DNA from: Beaufortia kweichowensis
Taxonomy: Eukaryota; Chordata; Actinopteri; Cypriniformes; Gastromyzontidae
DNA length: 64,000 nucleotides
Reading direction: 5' to 3'
Assembly: GCA_019155185.1 (NCBI GenBank)
Contig: CM032815.1
Location: 12,007,274 to 12,071,273, forward strand
Position numbers and translations under genes: made by a program. Under the pieces are notes generated by a model. That model searched no databases. It had not been told where the DNA came from and saw only the letters and a list, made by a program, of their open reading frames with translations. Below are positions 1 to 10,770 of the stretch, piece after piece. The first letter of the stretch is position 1. Every line of letters begins with the position of its first letter.

Positions 1-617
1 GAATATTACATATTGGGATTTAAACCTCATAAAATGAAAGCAATAACATTTCAATTGAAATGTATATAATCTATAGTTATGTATTTTAATGTAACATATA
101 AGCAATGTATTTTTTTCTTTGGTTTAAATCATTAATAGTATATTGTATTTTTTGGTCAGCACCATGATAATGCATGTTATGTTGTTATTTTTGTTGTTAA
201 GAAACGTGAGCTCAATTGTACAGAATGTTGTTGCAATGTTGCACTTTGGTTTTGAGCTGTATTCTGCTTTCAAGTTCATGTTTTTAAGTTCATGGTTCAT
301 GCTCCTTTGTATTTTTTAAAACATCCACATCTGCATATAAATACAACCTCCTTACTTTGTGTTCAGTGCAGAACCGTGACAATGGATCTAGCAGATCAGT
401 TATGTGGATTTTACGGTTAATTTTGGGGGGTTGGCACCCAGTCAAACCCTCTGGAGAGATGCCTGGGGGACTGGGTACTCAGTGACGAGGGTGACACTGC
501 AGACAATGCAGAAGATGAGGACACCAAGCCCAGATTTGCCCAAGCTCCCTGCCATGACCATAGAGCCCACAAGCAAGCCAGCTCTTCCATGACAAGCCAG
601 CTTCTCCGCCTGGACCA
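1..617. other. AT-rich intergenic sequence with a possible retroelement fragment
   Basis: No gene is seen. The section at about 240-610 is locally GC-richer, with an ATAAATA box at 338-344 and a short open stretch of Lys/Pro-rich coding potential after 500. It could be the remains of an LTR retroelement, but no terminal repeat could be paired. Confidence 0.25.
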
Positions 618-846
618 CTTAAAAATAAAGGTGCTTCAAAAAGTTCTTCACAGCGATACCATAGAAGAACCATTTTTGGTTCTCACAGAACCTTTCTGTT
701 GAGGATTCTCAAAAGCACAATTACATTTAACTCTACAAAGAACCTTTTGTGAAATGGAAATCTTCTTTAAATGTTTGAAGGTTCTTATGGAACCATTATG
801 GAAAAAAGGTTCTTTTATGCAATTATGAACCACCTTTATTTTTAAG
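618..846. mobile_element. MITE with CTTAAAAATAAAGGTG inverted termini
   Basis: The left end CTTAAAAATAAAGGTGCTTC and the right end, read in reverse, CTTAAAAATAAAGGTGGTTC match at 19 of 20 bases. The interior is full of GGTTCTT/AAGAACC motifs. It has no coding capacity. This is a non-autonomous DNA element about 230 bp long. Confidence 0.75.
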
Positions 847-1034
847 AGCGCATGTTTATTTTCTGTTGTAGTCATGTCTATGATCTTTGTAGTTCTTTTA
901 TTGTTTTGTAAACCCTGGTTATGTTCAGGTGTGTCTTGTTAACCCTTACAGTGTTTGTTGTCCATTGTTCTTTGTTTGTCATTGTTCATGTGTTGCATTT
1001 TTTGTCATGTTTTCATGTTCAAGTACCTTCTTTC

Positions 1035-1400
1035 TGTCACGGGGCCGACTGCTACGCCTTCAGCATCGGATTCGGTCCCACACTTCACCCGTTCTGCGTC
1101 CCCGGACTATTAAGACTCCATGTACCAGAATGCATTGCACTTACCCGCCGCCATCTTGAAATCACCTGCACCTGTCACCGCCAATTAAGGACTCTATTTA
1201 TACTCAGTGTTTTGTTCTGTTCCCTGTCTGGTATTGTTGTTGTTCTTTTGGTGTATATGTGTTGTGGTTTGTGAATCTCTGCTCTTGATTGTTTTCTGGT
1301 TGCATGCTGCGACGGATACCTGTTTTGAGAATCTCCTCTAATGAAAGTAAAGTCTGCTTTTGATTAGAACTCTGTCTTTGTCCTGATTACACCTGTAACA
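1035..1400 (+). mobile_element. solo-LTR-like element
   Basis: A 366-bp block begins TGTCACGGGG and ends CACCTGTAACA (TG...CA). It has much higher GC than its flanks, a TATA-like CTATTTATAC near 1193, and a poly(A)-like AATGAAAGTAAAG near 1340, as in fish Gypsy-type LTRs. Flanking five-mers (ctttc and cttct) are only similar, so the target duplication is not proven. An open frame across it is not protein-like. Confidence 0.45.
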
Positions 1401-1441
1401 CTTCTTTTCCATCCATGGATTGCATTGCTCCTTTAGATTTA

Positions 1442-1755
1442 TTAACCTAATAACTGTCACAGCAGAAATTGAGTGGATAGAAATGTTTAATCTGATTTTT
1501 TTTAGATGTAAGATAATTGTTTAAACATTTTCAAGTCTTCTAAAGAATTTTTTTCATTTTAGGTGTTTTGATAAATTACAGTAACATTAACATTTTATTA
1601 TTATTTTTTTATGAAAATTGGTCAGTTATTTTATCTCGAGTCTTATGCCTTTCCATCTGTCATGATTAGATTAAAATTCAACTATGAAATATTAAAGTGG
1701 AGAGAGAAATAACATAGGTGTTCCTCCTGAGGAACGGGGACAGTTAACAGGTTAA
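1442..1755 (+). mobile_element. TTAA-bounded MITE, copy 1
   Basis: It is bounded by TTAACCTAATAACTGTCAC at the left and GGACAGTTAACAGGTTAA at the right, which are imperfect inverted repeats starting at TTAA. Near the right end is the palindrome GTTCCTCCTGAGGAAC shared by the family. It is non-coding. Confidence 0.8.
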
Positions 1756-3234
1756 ACATCCACATTAGTTTTTAGTGTTAAATGTCACATAATCTGTCAC
1801 ATCCTCATTTATTGTCTTCAGTTAACAATTACGCTTCTACATTGGACAGACACTTTTACTATCTACTTTATAAGGATAACTTAACATAGCTAAGCACTTT
1901 CCGAAAATATACTGTAATTTAACTGTAGTTTACTTGCATGCACTATAGTGACATGTTTTTTGTTGTAATTGTTTTTAAATGTTGTTTTTTTAACAATGAG
2001 ATGTTCTGCATTGTTTATGCATCTTGAAGTGCAATACATATGTCAGAATGTCACTGTGATGTTGCATTTGTAATTTTCAAAAAAGGAAATTTAAGTAAAA
2101 AGTCCTTAACAGCTGGTGTCCTTAAGAGGACAGTGTTCTTCTTCTGATAAAGTTTAGTCCCCCTTCTGTCACGTTCAGAAAAAATATATATATATAGATA
2201 TATTCTATTACTAAACACACTATTAGTTTATACCGTTCACCCCGTTAAATAGGTCTTGTTTTGGAGAGTAATTCTAAGCAGAAATACTAATCATTTTTCA
2301 TTTGCTTAAATATTCAAAATAAAATAATTTTTCTTATTATATTTTCTATTATTCAACTGAAGCTGAACACATTCTTCAATAGCAGCGAGACTTCATACAC
2401 TATAGCTTTTTCAGCCTTCATTTAAACCCATTTAAAGGTTTATAAAAAGGTCTTTTCATACTGCATCTGGACCCATTATGATTAAATTATGATAGATAGT
2501 GCCGCTCTATTTAGAGAAAATGAGAATTACTAATAGTATTTTTGACCTGTAACTTGCTGTCTGTATTTTTTCTGTTGAACCAGAAATCTATGATTATTGC
2601 TTAACAAAGGTGTCCTTCACCAGATTACACTCGGATGATCATTACAATAGCCAAGCTGCTATTCATCAACTTTATGTATGGGCCCACATCCTTTTAATGA
2701 CTAGTAACTGTGTGACCGTGCCAAAGAGCTTTTGTGGCATCACCTGCCACTCTAACAGTCCCTCTTTGGGGTCTTTCAGCTACGATTATATCCACTGGCT
2801 TAGATGTTTTCATTAAATATAAAAAAGCTCTGGATTGGAAGAAACATAAAACCTCCCTCTTCTGGTGGCTAGGGGCTACTTTGGAGAAGCAGTGGATCAA
2901 TACTAATGGGTGCATGGTGTAGCTTCCCCGTTTAATTACATCTCCATCTCACTGCTATAAACAAACATGATAGTGCCCCCTAAAAGCGCCAAGTCTCTCG
3001 CAAGAACATATCCAATAAATGCATCTCTATGTCATCTCTGAATAGAATAAAGAATGCCTCCCCCTACTGGGGGAGTAGAGGTGGGGTTGGTAATAAATAA
3101 TGCCCAATTGGTCTTTTTTACAGGGGGTCCCCACATATATATTTATTAAACAATATTGCATTATACTGTATGTGTGTTTAATGTTGGTAAATATTGTAAT
3201 GTTTCCAAACAAACATTGTTTTCTGTAAGCATCA
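1756..3234. other. intergenic, no gene seen
   Basis: The stretch is AT-rich, with a short (AT)n run at about 2188-2198 and a small CCCCCTACTGGGGG hairpin at 3061-3074. Short open frames at 2610-2920 have no recognisable protein character. Confidence 0.5.
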
Positions 3235-3237
3235 ACC

Positions 3238-4585
3238 AAGCAACATTGACAATCAATGAGTTTGGAAATATCCAGCGGGAAAGTTTGTAAAATTTATGAT
3301 GTGCTTTTCAATTTTACTTGATAGAACAACGACATTTAGTATCTTGGATCAAGGACAAGCTCAAGTTAGAACATATCTCTGTCAGGACAAGAAGTCCAGG
3401 GGTAAATTTAGGGATATCTTAAAAAAGTTTCAAACACAAGTAAATGAGGCTACTTTTACCAGATTTAAATATAAATGACTTACAGTCAGAAAATAGACAA
3501 TAATGTGGAAACGCAAATGTACATCTTTTGTATTTGTTTAATACAGAAAACACTGAGGAAATAAACAACTTGGTATTTGTTACATAATCAAAACATCCAT
3601 GAAATTATGAATGTAGAACTCATTGATAATCTAGACAAGGGATAGACAACTTTACATTGCTGTGAAGCTGCACACAACAGTGTTAATATTGTTAAAGTTA
3701 TTATATACATTATAAACATTGATCTTGAAGCTCCTCCTTATGCCTCAAGATCTTTTCATATAATTAGTGAAGCCCACAAGAAAAAAGTCTCTGATTAGTT
3801 GAAATTTTCTAAAATTGAGTCGAGTCTTAATCAGGAGAACCCATTGAAAAAAATAACTTATGGGTGTTTTCTCCTGATCTTCACTCAATTTTTAGAAAAT
3901 TTCGAGATAATCAGAAACTTGTTTTCTTGTGATCTTCATCTTATTTTATGAAAAGATCTTCAGATAATGAGGAAAAGTTCAAGAAAGATGATTTATTGAT
4001 GATCTGATTTATATAATAACAATGTAACACTGTTTCAAAGCGTTTATGTGGAAATGTTGTTCTATTCCAGCAAAGTTGTGCTAATAATTGTGTAGATAAT
4101 AATTGTCTACATTCACTTTATAAATAAAGTTAGACATGGATGTTTGTGAATTTAGGAACTGTCGTTAAAGTTATAATTCACATGATGTACATTATAGTTT
4201 CAACCACATTGTCTATTGTACATTTATTTATTCATTTACTGTTTGCTGACTGTAAGTCATTATATTTAAATGCTGTTAAAAGTAGCATATTAATGTGTTT
4301 GTAACTTTAGAGACGGTCCCTAAATTTATGAATGGAATTGTCCTGTAGAGATATTTCAGCTTGAGGGAATCCCTGATCCAAGTCAAATGACGTGTTCTAT
4401 CAAGTAAACAAAGCACATCACAAGAATACAACAAACAGTCCCGCTGGATATTTCCAAACTCATTGATTGTCAATGTTGCACAAACAATCACAAAACAACT
4501 TTGTTATCTCGAGATCACAAGAAAATTAAGAAAACAATACAAGAAAAACTAACAATGGATGGCAACTCACGACTTCCGTACATTC
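3238..4585. mobile_element. foldback (long palindromic) DNA element, left end truncated
   Basis: The two halves are reverse complements centred near 3862. AATGAGTTTGGAAATATCCA at 3256 pairs with its complement ending near 4470, GACTTACAGTCAG at 3477 pairs with CTGACTGTAAGTC at 4246, and the arms at 3795-3845 and 3868-3925 also pair. The right end carries ACTCACGACTTCCGTAC, the same terminus as the element at 57047-57702. About 95 bp of the left arm appear missing. Confidence 0.75.
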
Positions 4586-5511
4586 CCGCTGTATATGACC
4601 TCCTTTCTTTAAGTGAACACAAACAAATGGTTTTAAATGACTCACACAGAACAAATAAGACTCAAATTTATCACCATATTTTAATAGTATGTGCCATCGG
4701 TTTCCATGTATATGTATCATACGAATTGCTACATATCATGCTTCAGAAGACATCTCTTATCAAACTAGAGTAATTATTTGCATTTTACGATTTTAATATA
4801 TAATTCAGCTTCGTTCCCAGCTGACTTAATTAAAGATCATAAACTCCAGGCTGAACTTCATAACCTTCAAATCATCGTTTGCTCTTCTAAGATTTCTTCT
4901 CCCCTCTTTCGCATCTATTTGTACTCAGACTCCTCCGCTGTGAGACTCCTCGAGCTTCTTAAAAAGAAGAAACGTTTTCATCTTGTCAGTCTTAGCTTAT
5001 GTGAGACAAATGGCACACTCCAGTTGAGCAGCATTGCAATACAGCAATCAATTAATAGACGGCAGGCCGTTCTGAGGGGAATAACTGCATAATGAAAAGT
5101 TGCCTGTGGTGTCAGCATTATTCATTTTCATATTTTGAGGTCTTTCTTCACTTAGCCATTACATACAGCAAGTAAGCAAAAATACTTCAAACGTGTTTTC
5201 TTGGTTTTAAAGGATACTGATGCTGCAATATAAAGCAGAACTTGATGTTCCAGTCATCTCCGTTCTGGGAGTTCACCATAGGGTGAGATATTTGAAACAA
5301 AATCTGTCACAATATTTTGGTTGGAGTTATGTTATTTTGAGATCTGCAGGCTGCAAAAAACATTCATTGCTGCTTTATGTACCGCCTTTGCCAAAAACTA
5401 CATAAGTGGATTTCAAGCTCGGAATATGCATTCTCTTGAAGTCCCAGACAGCATATGGTGGATGCCTTTAATTAGCCTAGTTAATATTCCTAGTTATGTT
5501 GGATTGCATGC
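4586..5511. other. intergenic, no gene seen
   Basis: A 104-codon open frame at 4778-5092 has no recognisable motif; it may be transposon debris. Nothing else is supported. Confidence 0.4.
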
Positions 5512-5935
5512 TCAATACAATACAATACAATTTTTATTTATAGAGCACAATTTAAAAACAACCAAAGTTGACCAAAGTGCTTTACAACACTATACAACAA
5601 TAACCAAATAAAAACACACGGTAAGAAAAGACACAATTATGAAACATAATAAAATACAAACTGTAAACAAGGGTGAGGATCCTAAGAACACAATCATAGG
5701 ACAATAAATCAAGGGATGATAAACGCCAAGGAAAATAAATAAGTCTTAAGAGTGGACTTAAAAACAGTCCACTCGGGGCAGTTCTGATATGAGACGGGAG
5801 ACTATTCCATAGCTTTGGGCCAACAACAGAAAAGGCACGGTCACCTCTGGTTTTTAGTCTTGTCCTAGGTACTTGCAACAGATCAGAATTAGTAGATCTG
5901 AGTGATCTTGATGGAGTTTAATACCTCACCAGAAA
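5512..5935 (-). mobile_element. LINE 3' end, 5'-truncated (L2/CR1-like)
   Basis: The minus strand encodes TRLKTRGDRAFSVVGPKLWN SLP, split here for length, the well-known C-terminal segment of fish non-LTR retrotransposon ORF2. A short 3' UTR follows and ends in a TTGTATTGTATTG microsatellite at 5512-5530, a typical L2/CR1-type tail. Reverse transcriptase and endonuclease are absent. Confidence 0.75.
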
Positions 5936-6981
5936 CCTTGCCCAAATATTCCCACACGCCTAATAATTCCCAAACTAAAGTAATCTCTGTATCCTACAAT
6001 GTATGTCTCTGTATCCTGTAAACTGCATAGCGAGTTATGATCAATGGCAAATTGTGTCCTTTTATACGGATTGCACATACTACGGATTGCAACTATAACA
6101 CGTCATGTCAGGGTTTTTCTCTCTTAAAGAGTTTTTTTGAATCTCTGACCCTGTTATCTGTTATTACAAATGTACAATTGTGAATTGATTGAACAAATTG
6201 AATAGAATTATGTAAGAAATGACCTATTGATCGACATCTGACCACAAAGTCCATTGAAAATGTTAAGATTACAAATGGAGGATACAAGTCCATTGAAAAT
6301 AAATATAGGATGTATAATTATAAATATAATTCTTAATATAATATTACACTTACAGTTTTAAAAGATGGCACTCATATTAACTATTTTTCATTCATCACTG
6401 GCACAAGCAGGTAAATATGAAGTTTGTATATGTTATTTCACAGCTTTTCTACAATGAAAAACTGACAATTAATGAGAATCTTGATATTCCTTTAACAAAA
6501 CACAGTCTTCCTGAAAATGGCATCATTTTGATGGGAAAACAATATTGTTAAGGATTGTATGGTTTATGTATGTCATTTTGTGGTATTAGGTGTTAGTCTA
6601 ATACATTTTGTAATGTATGATTACATCAATTACAGATATCAACCCTCACAGCAATGGCTGACTTAAGTTACATTTTCATTTTTTTGCCAAATATTTAAGT
6701 TAAAATGAAAAAAGTGAGAAAAATTATTTATCTTTTATATTTATTTAAACTTTTCAAGCATTTTCGTTTCTGCAAAAGAGAAAGGAGCCAAGTAACACAC
6801 TAACAGATTACGTTTGTAATACTTATTATGTACTGTAAATTATTTACTTTTAATGTTGATAATATATGTTCATAAATTATTTACAATTTTTCATGCATTT
6901 GTTAGTATGTAGTTTTTCATGCAACTTTATCCAAAAGCACGCTGTAATGAACTATTCATAGATGTGTCTCTCCCGTTTGAT
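5936..6981. other. intergenic, no gene seen
   Basis: AT-rich sequence. No exon, RNA gene or repeat terminus could be supported. Confidence 0.4.
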
Positions 6982-6997
6982 CCACTAGATGGCGCTC
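6982..6997 (+). promoter_or_regulatory. CTCF-like motif CCACTAGATGGCGCTC
   Basis: It matches the vertebrate CTCF core consensus CCASYAGRKGGCRS at every position. It lies in unique-looking intergenic sequence 22 kb upstream of the candidate lpar1 promoter. Occupancy is not shown. Confidence 0.5.
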
Positions 6998-7928
6998 AAA
7001 AGCAAAAGGTTCAAACATGTGCAACGTCATACAAAACACTGGCGTCACTCTAAACTACACTGGGGGATTATTACGCAAACGAGTTTTGAAAACAGGATGT
7101 ATTTATTTAAGAAATGCAGAAATACTATTGCCTCAGATTAAAACACTCTTATTTTTAAATATGTCATTCTTATTTTAAATAGCTTACACATCTATATAAA
7201 CATTTATTTTCTAAATGAATATTAATACAATGTGAATGGGGATTTGTGAAGTGTTTTGTATTGTGCGTAACAAACACTGCCTCTGGAAATAATGATTTTC
7301 CAATGTCAATGTCAAAGTTTTTTTTTAAAGCAGCCATGAACTCTTTGACTGATTGGGTCAGTAAAACTGTTTCACAGAGAGGCTGCATAAAAACAGCCGT
7401 GACAGGGAACTCCCCGTGCTGTCTTTCTGCAACTCCCACCCTGGATTAAATGATTCTGCAGGGTGTGAGGCAGCTACAGGATGCCAGAAGGTCCCAGTCT
7501 GTTGGATTGCATGGCTTGCTTTTGTTTAAATTCGTGCCTACAACAGGAACAACTGAACTGGTTATTCTCCGAGGCATGTGAATATTAAAAGGTCACGTCC
7601 TTTGTAATACAAAGAAAAGTGTCTGTCGCGTCAACACAGTCTGCTGACCACAAACAAACATGAATTATTTGCTGTCTCGGCTAAGCCAAGTGTAACTGCG
7701 TGTTAGTTTAAACACTGTAATGAAGCATACAGTTTGTGTATTTGGAGTTGTTTAGACATAGGTAGAGAGGGACATTTTCTGTTTTTTTAAGCCTGATGTT
7801 AAAGTACTAATCCAGGGCAACTTGACAAAACTTCTGTCGTTGAAGAACTACACTGGATAAAAAAATAAAAGAGAAAATGTCAAATGTTTTTACTGTTCCT
7901 CAATGGCTTTTATTAGTATTAAAAGTAA
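6998..7928. other. intergenic, no gene seen
   Basis: No exon with usable splice sites or repeat ends was recognised. The overlapping open frames at 7170-7449 run on both strands without protein-like composition. Confidence 0.4.
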
Positions 7929-8227
7929 TTAACCCGTTAACTGTCACCGTTCCTCAGGAGGAACACCTGTGTTCATTTCTCTATTCACTTTAATATTTCA
8001 TAGTGGAATTTTATTCTAATAATGACAAGCTATAAATTGATGGAACTCAAGATTAAATACTTAACAAATTTTCATAACAATAAACATAAAAAAGTTACTG
8101 TAATTCATAAAAATACCTAAAATTAAAATCTTAAATATCTTAAAATCTAATATCTAAAAAATTGTAGTCCAGATTTGTGCAGTTTCGCGTGTATACCCAA
8201 TTTCGGCAATGACAGATATCAGGTTAA
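7929..8227 (-). mobile_element. TTAA-bounded MITE, copy 2
   Basis: The left end is TTAACCCGTTAACTGTCACC followed by the GTTCCTCAGGAGGAAC palindrome, so it is inverted relative to copy 1. The right end is AATGACAGATATCAGGTTAA. The interior aligns with the other copies by eye. Confidence 0.8.
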
Positions 8228-10192
8228 TTAAATAATTGTCCCAATTACTACTTATGGTAGTAATATTTCACTGCTGTGCATTTACATGTTCACGCATGAA
8301 GAAAGGCTAATGAAGTTTGGTGGTCTGTGGCAAAAACACAATTCTTAATGTTATAATTGGTGACAGGGAAAACATCTTGTTTCAAAACACAGACTCCTTC
8401 AGGCCAGCTCTCTTCAGAAGCTTAGTTAAACATGTATACTTTTTAGTGTGGGCTTCTCGTTGTTGAAACAGAAATTTTATTTGAATTTGTGCCTATTAAG
8501 AATATTACCACTCTGGAAATAAAGTGGGAACGAGATTTGCACGCTCAGTACAAACACGGCCCAAATACACACTATACGCACTGTGTTTGTTCTGGTTGAT
8601 TCTGGACCAAAGTAGCCAGACTAATGACTGTCTGGTCCAGTTTGTTCTGGCCAAGAACTGGACACTTAGAATGTCAAACTATCCTATCTGAACCGTGGGC
8701 AAGCACATTTGACCTCCAAAGTCTGGTTTGTTAAGCTAGTGTGATCAGCTCCGTACTGTGCCTGGGTGCTTCACCGTTATTTGAAGCATATAGCGCCGTC
8801 CACTCTCAAATATCTTGTGTAACTTTGATATCATAAGTGGATTGATCTCCGCAGTGCCACTTTAAGTTGAACATACCAAAAAAGCCACAAACATATTACG
8901 ATGGACTCCACTGTGCTGAGAGAGAGCTTCCTGTTTGCGTTTCTTCCTTCTACCTTAAAACAAAGGCATCATAATAGAAATTCTTCCAATTTGAGACAAT
9001 TCAGGTACCATGCCACTGTGACATATGGGATTAAAGTACTGCAAGAGCTATTTGAGAGCTCAGCCGTCACAAATTCTCACAAACAGCTGGACCTTGCTTT
9101 GATGATGACATGGATCACATCTATTTGATGACTGCAACGGCAATTATCACAGATTGTGTGACAGGACAACACAAAGTCAAACACACCTTTTGTCGTTAGA
9201 GAGCATGTCCCCTTGTGTGTAGAACAGGAGTTTTTAAAATAGCAGTTTTGGAGAAGTATATTGTTGTGTTTCCACTGTATTATGCTTGACGACACACACA
9301 AAAAAAGTGAATTGTGAGGGTTTCACAATTAAAAAGTTCAAATCTTTTTTATTAAAGGCAAATAATGGTTTGAGGTCCAGTGTGAAAGACGGGCTCTATG
9401 ACGATTTGCATCACATCGCGTTCAGTGTGAAAGGGCCTTTACTCTGTGACAAGATTATAGAGGGTAAAGACACTGTTCTTTTTTTCTCAATGAAATCTAG
9501 GCCTAACTAAGTGCATGTTATAAACTATAGCATGCACAAATCTGGGTTCAGACCATTGGAAGAATTTGTCCTAATACAACATGTGTCCCCTGTCCTGCCC
9601 CGATCATTCCCCTTCCAGTCATTCCAATATGTTCAATATGTTCAGTTGTTCCCTGCCAGCGAGCTGTTTCATGGCACCAAACAGAACAGTTGCCTTTGTC
9701 CTAGACACTGGACAACTTTTTTATGTGTGGTGTGGAATTGCACCAAAATGTTGGCTTGTGTTGGTAGCATCAGGCTGGGCCAGGGTATTCCAGTATCTCT
9801 CCTGAAAAGTCCCTCCTTAGGATTCCTTTCAGGAGCAACCTTCTGTCTCAGGTGCACAGGGTTCAATTTACCAACTCTGACCCAAGATATAGAAACTGTG
9901 GGGGTACCTGCTCAAAGATTCTAACTCCCTAGTATTTTTTTGTGGTGCAAGATGGCCTCTCTGCCAAACGAAAGTCCATTCTTGGGATATTTCTCTACTC
10001 CTGGAAGGTTTATCAGATGCTCATTGGAGTCTTTGGAGAAAGCTTCAACACTATTTGAGGTGCTATATAGCCCTTAAAGTGGTTCCCCTATATGATTAGC
10101 ATGTAGTTTGCCTTTGCTTCTAGGATGCATCTATGGGTGCATCTTTTCTTAAGACGTCTGTGTTGAACCAGGCTGTACCGTCCTGCACACAA
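8228..10192. other. intergenic, no gene seen
   Basis: A 137-codon open frame at 9511-9924 is the longest here. It overlaps open frames in two other phases, shows no domain and has no splice context, so it is not called. A short GAGGTGCTATATAGCCC stretch near 10060 resembles the MITE at 31918 and may be its debris. Confidence 0.4.
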
Positions 10193-10396
10193 TTAAGGGA
10201 TAATTTACCCAAAAATGATCATTTTGTAATCATTCACTTACCCTTGTGTTGTTTAAACCCTCAATACCTGTTTATCGTCTTTATAATCTTTAATCTTTCA
10301 CCCAAATATTGGACCCCATTGACTTTCCATAGTAGGAATAAAAATTACTATGGTCAAGTCAATAGAGTCCATTTTGGGACTGAACTATTCCTTTAA
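10193..10396. mobile_element. cyprinid-type MITE (GGGATAATTTACCC ends)
   Basis: It starts TTAAGGGATAATTTACCC and ends TGAACTATTCCTTTAA. The interior has the usual paired CCATAGTAGGAAT/ATTACTATGG arms around a 'GACTTCCATAG'-type core. It is the same family as 52762-53012, with fragments at 22885-22985 and 36745-36905. Confidence 0.8.
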
Positions 10397-10619
10397 GCTT
10401 TAAAAGGACACAAAAGCGTTATAAAAACTCCATGCAACTCATGCAGCATTTTTCAAGTGTCATGAAGGAATAAAAGCAGGTTTGATTAAAGAAAAGAAAA
10501 TATAATCAACAGCTGTACCAGACATCTCAGGATGCGCAAAGTCAAGATTGTTTGTTGCCATAACAACTGGGATGCTTTGGCAAAATATACACAGCGAAAA
10601 GAAATAGACACAATCTAAG

Positions 10620-10641
10620 ACATATATATATATATATATAT
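10620..10641. repeat. (TA)n microsatellite
   Basis: A short alternating TA run is followed, at 10734-10770, by an isolated SINE/LINE-type tail (GGCATCTACCAAATGCATAA then TGTAATGTAATGT). Confidence 0.8.
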
Positions 10642-10770
10642 TTGCATTTATGGCTAATAATGCTTTGTCTGAATATCAGACAGTTTAATTTCTGTTTAGT
10701 TTACATTTCTGTGCAAATACATTGTGTATATTGTAAGGCATCTACCAAATGCATAAATGTAATGTAATGT

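Noticed and set aside
921..1274. 117-codon open frame, plus strand
   Set aside because: It lies across the LTR-like block and its flank. Its Cys/Phe/Val-rich translation reflects T/G-rich repeat sequence.
2960..2995. Second CTCF-like site (AGTGCCCCCTAAAAGCGCC)
   Set aside because: It matches only part of the core consensus when read on either strand.
9511..9924. 137-codon open frame, plus strand
   Set aside because: No domain, no splice context, and overlapping open frames in two other phases of similar length. Treated as chance.
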